Assembly (NCBI GenBank): GCA_900316055.1
Contig: ONBK01000002.1
Location: forward strand, 1-64,000
Direction: 5' to 3'
DNA length: 64,000 bases
Source of the DNA: an uncultured Bacteroidales bacterium
GTDB taxonomy: Bacteria; Bacteroidota; Bacteroidia; Bacteroidales; P3
Positions 55,183 to 62,478 of the stretch are shown piece by piece. The position numbers and the translations under genes were made by a program. The number at the start of each line of letters is the position of its first letter. Positions within the stretch are counted from its first letter, which is position 1. A model generated the notes under the pieces. That model was not told the origin of the DNA. It made no database searches and worked only from the letters and a program-made list of their open reading frames with translations.

Positions 55183-56238
55183 CTATACTATATTTTTCAG
55201 TATCCAACGGTGAAAGAATGGGTCTTCTATCTCATAGTGCGGTGTTCGGATGATAAAACCTGCCTTAATAAGACGCTGCAGTGAACTATAAGAAGTGCTG
55301 GCAGCCTGGCTCCGATTCTGCATGGGTTGCTTCATCTCTGCCAATTGTCGTAGGGTGAAGCGGTCGGTGCGGTTTAGGTTTTGCCATAGTCGTTCATAAT
55401 CTAAATCGTGCATCGTTATTAACGCTTCGACAGCCCTCGAAACCACGTCTTCCTTGCAACCTTGATACGTGAACATATCCCATACCTGTGAGGCGAGTTG
55501 TTGTGTGTAGTAGGGGTGGCATGAGGTAAAGTGTAGAATTTCACTGGCTACACCGGAACTCGCTTTCGGCATACGGTCAACGATATAGGCGTGGAAATCA
55601 TCATAGGGTATCTTGGGTAGCCGTATCATCTGACCAAAATGATAAAATGGGGAGGTCTTTTTCTCGAAGATAGCTTCCATCATCGACTCTTGACTGCCCA
55701 TCAGAATATAGTTTAGATTCTCTTGTTTTTGCATTAACGACCTCAGTTGTCGGTCTAATCCTTTCTTGATTTTGACCACCTCTTGGAATTCGTCAAGCAC
55801 CACTATCATGCGTCGGCTGGGCTGTGTTACTTTCCCCACCAATGCCATTGCATCCTCCAGAAGAACCCCGCTATTGGCCAGCGGCTGGAAGCTGACCTCC
55901 ATTGCGCCTGTAACAGCATTTGTGGAGAGAATGGGAGCTATTCGGAAATGGGTCATTGCATGACGTACTTTTTCCAATGGGAATATCTTGAAAACAGACT
56001 TCACCAACTGTGCAGCGAAATCCTCAACGCTCAACGAGTATTGTAAATCTATTTGGATTTGAGGACGGTCGATGCCGGAAAGCACCTTGTAGACCAAACT
56101 ACTTTTTCCGAAACGTCGTGGACTGATAAGTACGATATGGTTTTCGCTGTCTAATTTCTGACTCAAAAGGGCTGTTTCTGCCACTCTGTCGGTAAAGAAA
56201 TCGCCATCTACGATTGTGCCAAACTTGAAAGGGTTCAT
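55183..56238 (-). CDS. ATP-binding protein of archaeal-ATPase type
   Basis: 351 residues. A variant Walker A SPRRFGKSSLVYKVLSGI near residues 39-56, Walker B RRMIVVLDEFQEVVKI near 145, and sensor-like QENLNYILMGSQESMMEAIF. The C-terminal winged-helix part includes RFTLRQLAEMKQPM and SSLQRLIKAGFIIRTPHYEI. This broadly distributed family (ATPase_2) is common in Bacteroidales accessory regions, with unknown role. Its promoter is overlaid by a tandem palindrome (56256-56294), consistent with autoregulation. Confidence 0.8.
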   Translation of the reverse strand: MNPFKFGTIVDGDFFTDRVAETALLSQKLDSENHIVLISPRRFGKSSLVYKVLSGIDRPQIQIDLQYSLSVEDFAAQLVKSVFKIFPLEKVRHAMTHFRIAPILSTNAVTGAMEVSFQPLANSGVLLEDAMALVGKVTQPSRRMIVVLDEFQEVVKIKKGLDRQLRSLMQKQENLNYILMGSQESMMEAIFEKKTSPFYHFGQMIRLPKIPYDDFHAYIVDRMPKASSGVASEILHFTSCHPYYTQQLASQVWDMFTYQGCKEDVVSRAVEALITMHDLDYERLWQNLNRTDRFTLRQLAEMKQPMQNRSQAASTSYSSLQRLIKAGFIIRTPHYEIEDPFFHRWILKNIV

Positions 56239-56255
56239 ATACTTAGCGTTTTAGT

Positions 56256-56294
56256 GTTGCGAAATTTTTCGCAACGAAATTTTTCGCAAAGATA
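56256..56294 (-). promoter_or_regulatory. promoter and tandem palindrome of the ATPase gene
   Basis: The -7 box TATCTTTG (minus strand, 56287-56294) is followed in the direction of transcription by two copies of GCGAAAAATTTCG; the second lies within GTTGCGAAATTTTTCGCAAC (56256-56275), a palindrome with a TT centre. It covers the expected start of transcription. The rest of the 56295-56521 gap shows no gene. Confidence 0.65.
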
Positions 56295-56521
56295 CGAAAA
56301 GTTTTTGAATTGGCATTTATTTTTCATTTCAATGGTATTCTTTTCTCTGCTATCCCTCGTCAGTGAAAAGCGTGACGGTGGGCAACTGCTCACGAATCAT
56401 TTCCCTATAGATATCCATCGCAACGTAATAACGAAAATCGGTGAAAAGATAGCAATTTTTTTCCAATTATCGGCTCAATGATAATAAAAAAAATGCTAAA
56501 TCCGCCAACATTTGAGCCGAT

Positions 56522-56815
56522 TTACCCGAAGTATTCTATCAGGCCGATGATGAAGGGAGGAAGGAAGAAGAACTGGATGGCGTAGCCGATAGCCGTCATG
56601 ATGCGGCTGCCGGCCAGTTCGGTGCTGCTCTTCACCCAGAACCAGCGTGGCGGCACAGTCTCCGCCCATCCGGCGATGCCGATGATGAGACCCACTACCG
56701 CCGCCCCACACCCCAGCGTAATCGCCAGCGACGACGGATCCTCCAGCAGGTACAATCCCCCGAGAACAAACGCTATCGGGCTGATAAATTGGAATATCCA
56801 AAGAAATGCTGCCAT
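56522..56815 (-). CDS. small integral membrane protein
   Basis: 97 residues with three hydrophobic segments: FLWIFQFISPIAFVLGGLYL, AITLGCGAAVVGLIIGIAGW and MTAIGYAIQFFFLPPFIIGL. No family is recognised. An ATPase-unrelated gene with its own TAnnTTTG box (56836-56843, minus). A second overlapping frame (56496-56801) looks like a shadow because it lacks this regular hydrophobic pattern. Confidence 0.6.
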   Translation of the reverse strand: MAAFLWIFQFISPIAFVLGGLYLLEDPSSLAITLGCGAAVVGLIIGIAGWAETVPPRWFWVKSSTELAGSRIMTAIGYAIQFFFLPPFIIGLIEYFG

Positions 56816-56868
56816 AAGGTTATCTATTTAGAATGCAAAGATACAACTTTTACCCGATACGGACAAAA

Positions 56869-57243
56869 TTATTTCTTTCGACTCTTCACAATGACGCTTG
56901 CAAGCAACACCACCCCCAATACTAACGTGAGCAGGATAAGGGCGATTTTCCAACCGATACCCATGGGCAGGAATAACTCTAACACTATAATGGCGATCAG
57001 GACGATGAGAATGGGCACCTTGTATTTTTTTATGAACGATTGAGTGTCGCGGTCGTTGGCCGAGCGACGTTTGGCTTCGGCGACCATCAGATTGAACTGT
57101 TCATCATTTAATCCCAGGACAACGGCTTCCATGTGGAAGACGCTTGCATCTTTTTCGAGGGTGTTATTGTTGGCGGAAGCTCTCATCTTCTCGGCGAGAG
57201 CAGTGATTCTGACATTGTTTACGGTTTCTTTATCCATTTTCAT
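56869..57243 (-). CDS. small two-TM hypothetical protein
   Basis: 124 residues. A soluble N-terminal half (NNVRITALAEKMRASANNNT, HMEAVVLGLNDEQFNLMVAE) and two C-terminal membrane helices (VPILIVLIAIIVLELFLPMG and ALILLTLVLGVVLLASVIV). The gene begins 2 bp after the stop of the 11-residue-repeat gene, so they are one transcript. Role unknown. Confidence 0.65.
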   Translation of the reverse strand: MKMDKETVNNVRITALAEKMRASANNNTLEKDASVFHMEAVVLGLNDEQFNLMVAEAKRRSANDRDTQSFIKKYKVPILIVLIAIIVLELFLPMGIGWKIALILLTLVLGVVLLASVIVKSRKK

Positions 57244-57245
57244 CG

Positions 57246-58283
57246 CTATTTTGACATTTTCTTAATTTCGTTACGCAATCCCATGAGAAGCAAATCCTTG
57301 TCTATGCCTGCCGATTCCGCTTTTTTGAGTAGAAAAGCCTCTTCGTCGTCTGTCAGTTCCCCGTCTTCGAGGGCGATGTCCACCATGGATCGGAGCGACA
57401 CCAATTCGGGAGTGTTGTCAGTGGGAATGAAGGAGTCGTATTTGCTGTTGACTACACAGGGTGTCTCTTGAGTGTCGGCAATAAGATGCATGGCTGTGGA
57501 TGCAGCTGGTTGCAATTTAAGCATTACACGCAGAATCTTGCAAACGACCCGTCCAATCTTGTCTATGTAGGGTAGGGGCAAATAAGAGATGACAGCCTCA
57601 ATGGTGTCGAGAATTTCCGCCAATGGCGCGTTATCGACAATACTAGTCACCTTGGCTATTGTTTCGTCGGAGGTGGTATTGGAAGCCTCGTTGATGCCAT
57701 TTTTTATGGAGGCCAGATTGTCGATGAAATTGACCGCAGGAGAAACGTCCACACCCAATTTCATTCCATAAGCTTTTACGCTCATCATTATTGAATTGAT
57801 GTCCACGTCTTTCAGCAGTTTGACAATGACACCTGAAGCAAAGCTCGCGGCTGCATTACTGGCATCTTTGATGGCCTGTTCGGTCCACTCTGCAACATCT
57901 TTGGCCGCTTGTTCTGTCCATTCAGCGGCATCCTTGACGGCTTGTCCCGTCCAATCGACAGCATCGGTGGCTGCTTGTCCTGTCCATTCGGCAGCGTCTT
58001 TGACAGCTTGTCCCGTCCAATCGACAGCATCGGTAGCAGCTTGTCCAGTCCATTCAGCGGCATCGGTGGCCGCTTGTCCTGTCCATTCGGCAGCATCCTT
58101 GACGGCTTGCCCTGTCCAATCGGCAGCATCGGTGGCTGCTTGTCCTGTCCATTCGGCAGCGTCCTTGACGGCTTGCCCCGTCCAATCGGCAGCGTCCTTG
58201 GCTGCTTGTTCTGTCCAGTCGGAGGCATCTTTGACCGCCCCTTCTACAGCTTTGGCTATTTTATCAAAATCTATTAGTGCCAT
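57246..58283 (-). CDS. 11-residue-repeat protein with TerB-like C-terminus
   Basis: 345 residues. Residues 19-139 are eleven tandem copies of an 11-residue unit, consensus DAAEWTGQAxK with variants such as DAVDWTGQAVK and DASDWTEQAAK. Period-11 Ala-rich units form amphipathic helices, as in LEA-type or synuclein-like proteins, and may coat membranes or chaperone partners. Residues about 145-290 are helical (GVIVKLLKDVDINSIMMSVK). The last 50 residues resemble the TerB fold (SLRSMVDIALEDGELTDDEE, EAFLLKKAESAGIDKDLLL). No signal peptide. The nearly identical DNA units make it prone to expansion. Confidence 0.75.
   Translation of the reverse strand: MALIDFDKIAKAVEGAVKDASDWTEQAAKDAADWTGQAVKDAAEWTGQAATDAADWTGQAVKDAAEWTGQAATDAAEWTGQAATDAVDWTGQAVKDAAEWTGQAATDAVDWTGQAVKDAAEWTEQAAKDVAEWTEQAIKDASNAAASFASGVIVKLLKDVDINSIMMSVKAYGMKLGVDVSPAVNFIDNLASIKNGINEASNTTSDETIAKVTSIVDNAPLAEILDTIEAVISYLPLPYIDKIGRVVCKILRVMLKLQPAASTAMHLIADTQETPCVVNSKYDSFIPTDNTPELVSLRSMVDIALEDGELTDDEEAFLLKKAESAGIDKDLLLMGLRNEIKKMSK
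57867..58229 (-). repeat. 33-bp tandem repeat within the 11-residue-repeat gene
   Basis: Eleven units of 33 bp (363 bp exactly), all in frame and highly similar, alternating GGCAGC-type and GACAGC-type codons. It is a coding array and not a CRISPR. Confidence 0.85.
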
Positions 58284-58325
58284 TTTCTAACGTTTTGTTT
58301 TATTACTTTTCAAGAATGTTCATTA

Positions 58326-58940
58326 TTACTTGACATTCAGTTTAAAGAAGTAATGTTGTGGATCAGAGGTGGGCAACTCGTCCCATTTGGAAACGTATTT
58401 GCCTTCGATATTAACCGTGCAAGTCTTTCCTTTCTTAATGTACTCTTTCTCCTTGGGAAACTCCTTCCCCTGGCTGATATTAAACTTTACATCCTCACGC
58501 GAATGAGGGAAAACATGATAATCGGTATAGGCTATTTCGTATTTAAGATCCGCTTTATACTGCTCTAATACCTCAATATCACATAACACAGCAAATCTGG
58601 CATCAGTTGTGGCTGCGTTTTTGGCATTCTTTTTCATTTCTGGGCGTTTCATTTCAATGGCTGCACGGCATTTTCTCTTCCCGTCAATCAAATCCACAAC
58701 AATGTCGCACCGGGCATGTCCTTTAATCTTGCAGGCATTTATCTCACCCATGTCCTTTTCCAGCAGTACCTGAAAGTCATAACCAGCCTTTTCTGCTATG
58801 GGCTTGCCGTATTGTAGCAGATAATAAGCGAGGTACACTTGTATGGTACGCTCGTTAGTGGTTGGGATATGGTTCTTTACGATACCTTCCTGCCATTGTC
58901 TGTACGCATTATCGATAATTGTTTGTAGAGTCTTTTTCAT
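58326..58940 (-). CDS. hypothetical protein, possible PD-(D/E)XK nuclease fold
   Basis: 204 residues. The stretch ARCDIVVDLIDGKRKCRAAI followed by EMKRPE gives D-x(n)-E-x-K spacing typical of restriction-endonuclease-like folds, and the N-terminus (TIIDNAYRQWQEGIVKNHIP) is helical. This is a pattern match only. It lies between the RiPP peptides and the repeat protein on the same strand, and the hairpin at 58982-59012 suggests the RiPP transcript mostly ends before it. Function in the cluster is unknown. Confidence 0.55.
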   Translation of the reverse strand: MKKTLQTIIDNAYRQWQEGIVKNHIPTTNERTIQVYLAYYLLQYGKPIAEKAGYDFQVLLEKDMGEINACKIKGHARCDIVVDLIDGKRKCRAAIEMKRPEMKKNAKNAATTDARFAVLCDIEVLEQYKADLKYEIAYTDYHVFPHSREDVKFNISQGKEFPKEKEYIKKGKTCTVNIEGKYVSKWDELPTSDPQHYFFKLNVK

Positions 58941-58981
58941 ATGAACATATGTTTAGTTTGATGATTCATGTTGTCTTTTAA

Positions 58982-59012
58982 AAGGGTGCTGCTGTCATGA
59001 GGCAGCACCCTT
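58982..59012 (-). terminator. terminator/attenuator after precursor peptide B
   Basis: AAGGGTGCTGC (58982-58992) pairs with GCAGCACCCTT (59002-59012). On the minus strand it is followed by TTTAAAAG. The same stem follows precursor A at 59330-59359. Confidence 0.75.
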
Positions 59013-59030
59013 ACCGCCAAGGATGCATAG

Positions 59031-59141
59031 TTAGCCTTTTGCTGGGCCAATTGGGCACTTGTTATTGCCATAAGTTTTTCTGCATTTCACTCCCTGTTTG
59101 GAGCAACTACTCAGACTGCTTTTTAATTCTATTTCTTTCAT
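59031..59141 (-). CDS. candidate RiPP precursor peptide B
   Basis: 36 residues from the ATG at 59141: first half MKEIELKSSLSSCSKQGVKC, second half RKTYGNNKCPIGPAKG. It shares with peptide A the start MKE(L/I)ELK, the Cys at 13, the core QGVKC and the terminal KG; Cys residues are at 13, 20 and 29. The leader-like start and Cys-rich C-terminus beside a radical SAM/SPASM enzyme fit a sactipeptide/ranthipeptide-like or other rSAM-modified precursor. It is preceded by a hairpin leader (59167-59184) and followed by a terminator. Too short for standard gene callers; supported by paralogy. Confidence 0.75.
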   Translation of the reverse strand: MKEIELKSSLSSCSKQGVKCRKTYGNNKCPIGPAKG

Positions 59142-59203
59142 ATTGAAATATGATTTGAATGTTAGGGGAGATTACAGGGTCTCCATTTTCCCTTTTATCA
59201 ATA

Positions 59204-59328
59204 TTAATGTTGTAAAATGCTATCTGTAATTTCAAATTCACTAATTCTTTCTTCAATAGTTTTACCATGTAAGATGTCCTCGCCCGATTGTAGGCATTGT
59301 ATTTGACGCAAGTCCATGGTGGGTTGTA
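59204..59328 (-). pseudogene. collapsed second radical SAM maturase gene
   Basis: On the minus strand the segment begins with the N-terminal codons of the maturase (YNPPWTCVKYNA, compare YRPPWTCGKYNA of the intact enzyme at 61063) and at about 59290 jumps directly to its C-terminus (GEDILHGKTIEERISEFEIT, compare GEDILQGKTIKERINELEVS). It ends in the same LQH followed by a stop at 59204. The join removes more than 450 codons. It lies between precursor A and precursor B, so an original second maturase copy was deleted internally. Confidence 0.7.
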
Positions 59329-59329
59329 A

Positions 59330-59359
59330 AAGGGTGCTGCAGTTAACAGTAGCACCCTT
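59330..59359 (-). terminator. terminator/attenuator after precursor peptide A
   Basis: AAGGGTGCT (59330-59338) pairs with AGCACCCTT (59351-59359), followed on the minus strand by TTTACAAC. It may limit readthrough from precursor A to B. Confidence 0.7.
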
Positions 59360-59369
59360 ACCTCTAAGG

Positions 59370-59480
59370 TTAACCTTTTTGTGGTGCCGAGCAATTCAGC
59401 TTGACGATGCGTTGCTTTTTGCACTTCACGCCTTGAGAAAAGCAAGATCCCATGCTTGTTTTTAATTCTAGCTCTTTCAT
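59370..59480 (-). CDS. candidate RiPP precursor peptide A
   Basis: 36 residues from the ATG at 59480: first half MKELELKTSMGSCFSQGVKC, second half KKQRIVKLNCSAPQKG; Cys at 13, 20 and 30. It is the close paralogue of peptide B (about half of residues identical), with the variable part confined to residues 21-35. It follows the maturase stop (59531) by 50 bp, which contain an 18-bp element GGAGATTATAGGGTCTCC (59504-59521) also present before B. No GG cleavage site is seen, so leader removal is unresolved. Confidence 0.78.
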   Translation of the reverse strand: MKELELKTSMGSCFSQGVKCKKQRIVKLNCSAPQKG

Positions 59481-59530
59481 ATTGATTGAATTATTGTGTT
59501 ATAGGAGATTATAGGGTCTCCGTTCTCCCT

Positions 59531-61063
59531 TTAGGTGTATTCATGTTGCAAAACATCATCAGAAACTTCTAATTCGTTAATTCTTTCCTTGATAGTTTTA
59601 CCCTGTAAGATGTCTTCTCCGGCTTGCATCCTCATCACAGTGTTGTATCGTATTTTTGCTATATAGCAATTATTCTCTCCTCCATTCAAATGTTCTTGCT
59701 TGTCGTTGAAGTTATTCCCAGGACAGAAACAGCAGTAATAACAGTATTCATGAGAGAAACATTCCTTATAGTCTTTTTCTTTGGTGTTTCTCCATTGCTG
59801 TAAAAAAATACTCTCTTTAACTATTTGTTGTATTCCATTATGCTCGAGATTGCCCAACACCTTGTGAAATGCACAACAGGGTGTTACATCACCATTGGGA
59901 TTGACACAAAAGGAATTACTAGCAGCTCCGCATGGTGGTGCATTAAGAAAATTTCTATCGACTTCTTCGTCGTTATTTATTCGATCAATCTGAATGTGTT
60001 GTATGACATCTTTATCAAGCAATACGACAGACAGTTGTTCCGGAGTAAGGCGTAGGTGTTTGGACACACATTTGTCACCATCTATAGAGTCGGTAAGCAT
60101 TAAATCGAAAGCGAGAGAAGAAGCATATTTTTTGACAAATGGCTTTACCCCCCAGTAGGTCTTGAGATTTGTTTGCATGATAGGGCAGGACACATCAATA
60201 GGTATACCTAATTCATACATTTTTTCCATCGCATTGACAGTACGTTGCCAGGAGCCTTTGGTACGTGTGATTTTGTCGTGTACTGCAGGGTCACCACTGT
60301 AAAGTGAACATTGGACCTTATATGGATAATACGAAGCAAGGCGTTCTTCTTTGCCAACAAGTCCCAACCCATTCGTATAAACACTGATAGCAACGCCTTT
60401 TTGATACAGGTAATCAATAATCTGCCATGTGTATGGGTGCATAAAAGGGTCGCCTCCTGTTAGCGTGGCTGAAACAAGCCCATTGTCGCAAAGGTCGTCG
60501 ATAATATGCTTGTAGTCATCTAAAGACAATTCTTCTGTGTCGGCACGGCCACTACGTTCACTATCGTTACGTGTGGCACCGGGATTATAGCAGTGTATAC
60601 ATTGCGCTTGGCAACGGTAGGTGAGTTCAAACATCACATCTGACAAAACGACACTGTCATTTACTGCATCGGTATAAGCTTGATATGCAGATTGAAGCCC
60701 ATCGTTTGCCAATTCTTCTGCTCGTGCGCCTATGGAGGGGGGCGTGGATATACCTTTACAATTATTTCGGTAATCCGAAATAACTTCTTCGCTTATTTCC
60801 CTGTCAGAGAGAAGCCCCATTGTGCATAATTCGCCAAAAAACTTGGCAATAGAATTGGGGACTATATTGCTCTTTATTGACACCTCACCAACACTTATTT
60901 TCTCCCCACGTCCTGTTGCCAACACATAGCCTATCACTTCAGCGCTCTCTTCCTCATAGAAATAATTCATTCTAGAAAGGAGGTTGAACATAATAGCCAC
61001 ATGCTTGTCGGCATTGTATTTGCCGCAAGTCCACGGTGGGCGGTAATAGATATCGTTACTCAT
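59531..61063 (-). CDS. radical SAM/SPASM peptide maturase
   Basis: 510 residues from MSNDIYYRPPWTCGKYNADK; the ATG overlaps the stop of the upstream gene by 8 bp, so the longer frame (61153) is rejected. Residues about 20-85 (FNLLSRMNYFYEEESAEVIG, ISVGEVSIKSNIVPNSIAKF) may form a winged-helix RiPP recognition element. The radical SAM motif CQAQCIHC (CX3CX2C) lies near 149-156, followed by YNPGATRNDSERSGRADTEE. The SPASM domain from about 376 has FCVNPNGDVTPCCAFHKVLG and CYYCCFCPGNNFNDKQ. It very probably modifies peptides A and B, encoded directly downstream; product chemistry cannot be deduced. Confidence 0.85.
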   Translation of the reverse strand: MSNDIYYRPPWTCGKYNADKHVAIMFNLLSRMNYFYEEESAEVIGYVLATGRGEKISVGEVSIKSNIVPNSIAKFFGELCTMGLLSDREISEEVISDYRNNCKGISTPPSIGARAEELANDGLQSAYQAYTDAVNDSVVLSDVMFELTYRCQAQCIHCYNPGATRNDSERSGRADTEELSLDDYKHIIDDLCDNGLVSATLTGGDPFMHPYTWQIIDYLYQKGVAISVYTNGLGLVGKEERLASYYPYKVQCSLYSGDPAVHDKITRTKGSWQRTVNAMEKMYELGIPIDVSCPIMQTNLKTYWGVKPFVKKYASSLAFDLMLTDSIDGDKCVSKHLRLTPEQLSVVLLDKDVIQHIQIDRINNDEEVDRNFLNAPPCGAASNSFCVNPNGDVTPCCAFHKVLGNLEHNGIQQIVKESIFLQQWRNTKEKDYKECFSHEYCYYCCFCPGNNFNDKQEHLNGGENNCYIAKIRYNTVMRMQAGEDILQGKTIKERINELEVSDDVLQHEYT

Positions 61064-61919
61064 TTTCGGTGGTTTTTGTTTTATGATACTCATTACGCCA
61101 GTGGGTATGGAGTAGTGTAATGTATGGATTTTTGAAAGGGATTCCTGTAGCACGCTCCAATTCCAGTGCTACAGCTTTATTAAAATCAAGAGAATATGTG
61201 AGTTTTATGCCGTTTTTTAAATCGCGCTTATTAATTTTTATCTGCAAAGAGACAAATTGTTCTTCCGTTAGCACACCTGTGTCTTTTTGAGCAATGTAAT
61301 GCTTTGCTATTCTTTCGTTGTATTTCTCAGGAGCCTCTTCGTCCGTTATATCCAACCCAATTTCTTTGATAAAATCCTGATATTCATCTTTGTTAAGCAG
61401 AAGTGACAGGTTTCCCTCCTCAAATTTCCCCATGCGCCATAAATAAGCGTCTAGAATGTCAAATTGCTGATAGCCAGTAAACAGTTCATTGTCATTAAAA
61501 AGTTTTGATCGTATCTGATTGAGGCACTTTACATAATCCTCAATGGTTGGAGTTGTCATGGGGGAAAACCTATGGATTTCATTCTCATTAAGCATTTTAC
61601 ATACTATTGGATAGGCTTCTTTTGCAAGACTATCGTAGATTGGGAAGCCAAGAGGATTTTTTTCTCTGTTCTGAAGCAGCGCATAGTATGCGTATTTTGT
61701 CATTAGTGACATCTGCTGGCTGCCTTTTGCAAGATTCTTTCGAATGCCGTATTCTCCACCAAACAATCCCTTACTGTCTTTCCCTCCTTTTGCTATTTCG
61801 TAAAAATAATCCAAAGCGGAATCCTCATTACCATTGCCAATTGAGAGAATAGCCTTAGCCATCTCATCAAACGAGAAGTAACTGTATTCTGCACTTGTGG
61901 AATAGAGAGAGTTTATCAC
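61056..61919 (-). CDS. hypothetical protein upstream of the maturase
   Basis: 287 residues with a GTG start at 61919, chosen because it lies 2 bp after the stop of the 55-codon gene (translational coupling). The phrase LMTKYAYYALLQNREKNPLG followed by FPIYDSLAKEAYPIVCKML resembles helix-hairpin-helix proteins of 8-oxoguanine glycosylase type (FPIYDS motif), but no catalytic Lys/Asp pair is evident. The rest is helical and charged. It overlaps the maturase gene by 8 bp, so it belongs to the RiPP operon; role unknown (chaperone, leader-binding, or regulator). Confidence 0.6.
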   Translation of the reverse strand: MINSLYSTSAEYSYFSFDEMAKAILSIGNGNEDSALDYFYEIAKGGKDSKGLFGGEYGIRKNLAKGSQQMSLMTKYAYYALLQNREKNPLGFPIYDSLAKEAYPIVCKMLNENEIHRFSPMTTPTIEDYVKCLNQIRSKLFNDNELFTGYQQFDILDAYLWRMGKFEEGNLSLLLNKDEYQDFIKEIGLDITDEEAPEKYNERIAKHYIAQKDTGVLTEEQFVSLQIKINKRDLKNGIKLTYSLDFNKAVALELERATGIPFKNPYITLLHTHWRNEYHKTKTTENE

Positions 61920-61921
61920 TA

Positions 61922-62089
61922 CTAATCGTAAAAGTATAGTCCTTTTGTTGTACTCATACCTGTCCTTACAAAAAGAGTATTGATAAGAGTACGTTGGTTT
62001 TTATATGTTACATCCTCTAATCTACAATTACTATTATCCAATTCTTCATTGATAATAGCTTCCATCGTTTTTAGAATAGCATCTTTCAT
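61922..62089 (-). CDS. small first ORF of the RiPP operon
   Basis: 55 residues from the ATG at 62089: MKDAILKTMEAIINEELDNS, then NCRLEDVTYKNQRTLINTL and FVRTGMSTTKGLYFYD. Not detected by a 60-codon cutoff. It lies directly behind the promoter at 62106-62113 and stops 2 bp before the GTG of the next gene. It could be a regulator, a chaperone-like partner or a leader-like peptide; the single Cys makes it an unlikely precursor. Confidence 0.6.
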   Translation of the reverse strand: MKDAILKTMEAIINEELDNSNCRLEDVTYKNQRTLINTLFVRTGMSTTKGLYFYD

Positions 62090-62105
62090 ATTGTATTTTT
62101 GTTTG

Positions 62106-62113
62106 CAAAATTA
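62106..62113 (-). promoter_or_regulatory. promoter of the RiPP operon
   Basis: Minus-strand TAATTTTG matches TAnnTTTG, 17 bp before the ATG at 62089. Confidence 0.65.
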
Positions 62114-62114
62114 C

Positions 62115-62478
62115 TTCTTTTATTCCGGCTGCTGCTGGTTCTAATCAGGTCCTAATCAGTTGCGCTACAATTTTGTGCTTTGGCTGGCGTTAGTAGGGGT
62201 ATAAAAAATCGCGGACCTTGTATCTGATCCACGGTTCCGGAAAGTACCTAAGCAAGAATACAAGCCCCACGATATGACGTGAGCACCTTTGTTCTCATCT
62301 TGCTTGGTGTTTGAATTTTCCGGATTCTGGACCAATGGCGAACGTGTGTGCAGTAGTTATATTATTGTTTTCCTATCTTTAATTCTTTGATATTGTTTGT
62401 GTTATATTAATATTAATATTTCTGTTCGTTAGTGCAAATATAGGAATAGTATTTGAAAAATGCAAATGTTTAGCATTT
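62115..62478. other. intergenic region with bipartite inverted repeat
   Basis: No gene is seen in 364 bp. A bipartite inverted repeat spans 62235-62324: TTCCGGAAA (62235-62243) with TTTTCCGGA (62316-62324), and AAGCAAGA (62250-62257) with TCTTGCTT (62298-62305), leaving a 40-nt loop. The pair suggests a folded RNA or a mobile repeat. The right part is AT-rich (TATTAATATTAATATT). Confidence 0.4.

Noticed and set aside
57867..58229. CRISPR-like regular array
   Set aside because: Units are contiguous, all in frame and encode an 11-residue protein repeat; no spacers.
59107..59445. 112-codon frame spanning precursor A and the maturase remnant
   Set aside because: It joins unrelated frames by chance; the meaningful content is the 36-codon peptide and the two maturase fragments.
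62231..62324. possible tRNA or degenerate tRNA (GGTTCC-like segment)
   Set aside because: No cloverleaf, anticodon arm or CCA-proximal stem can be drawn.
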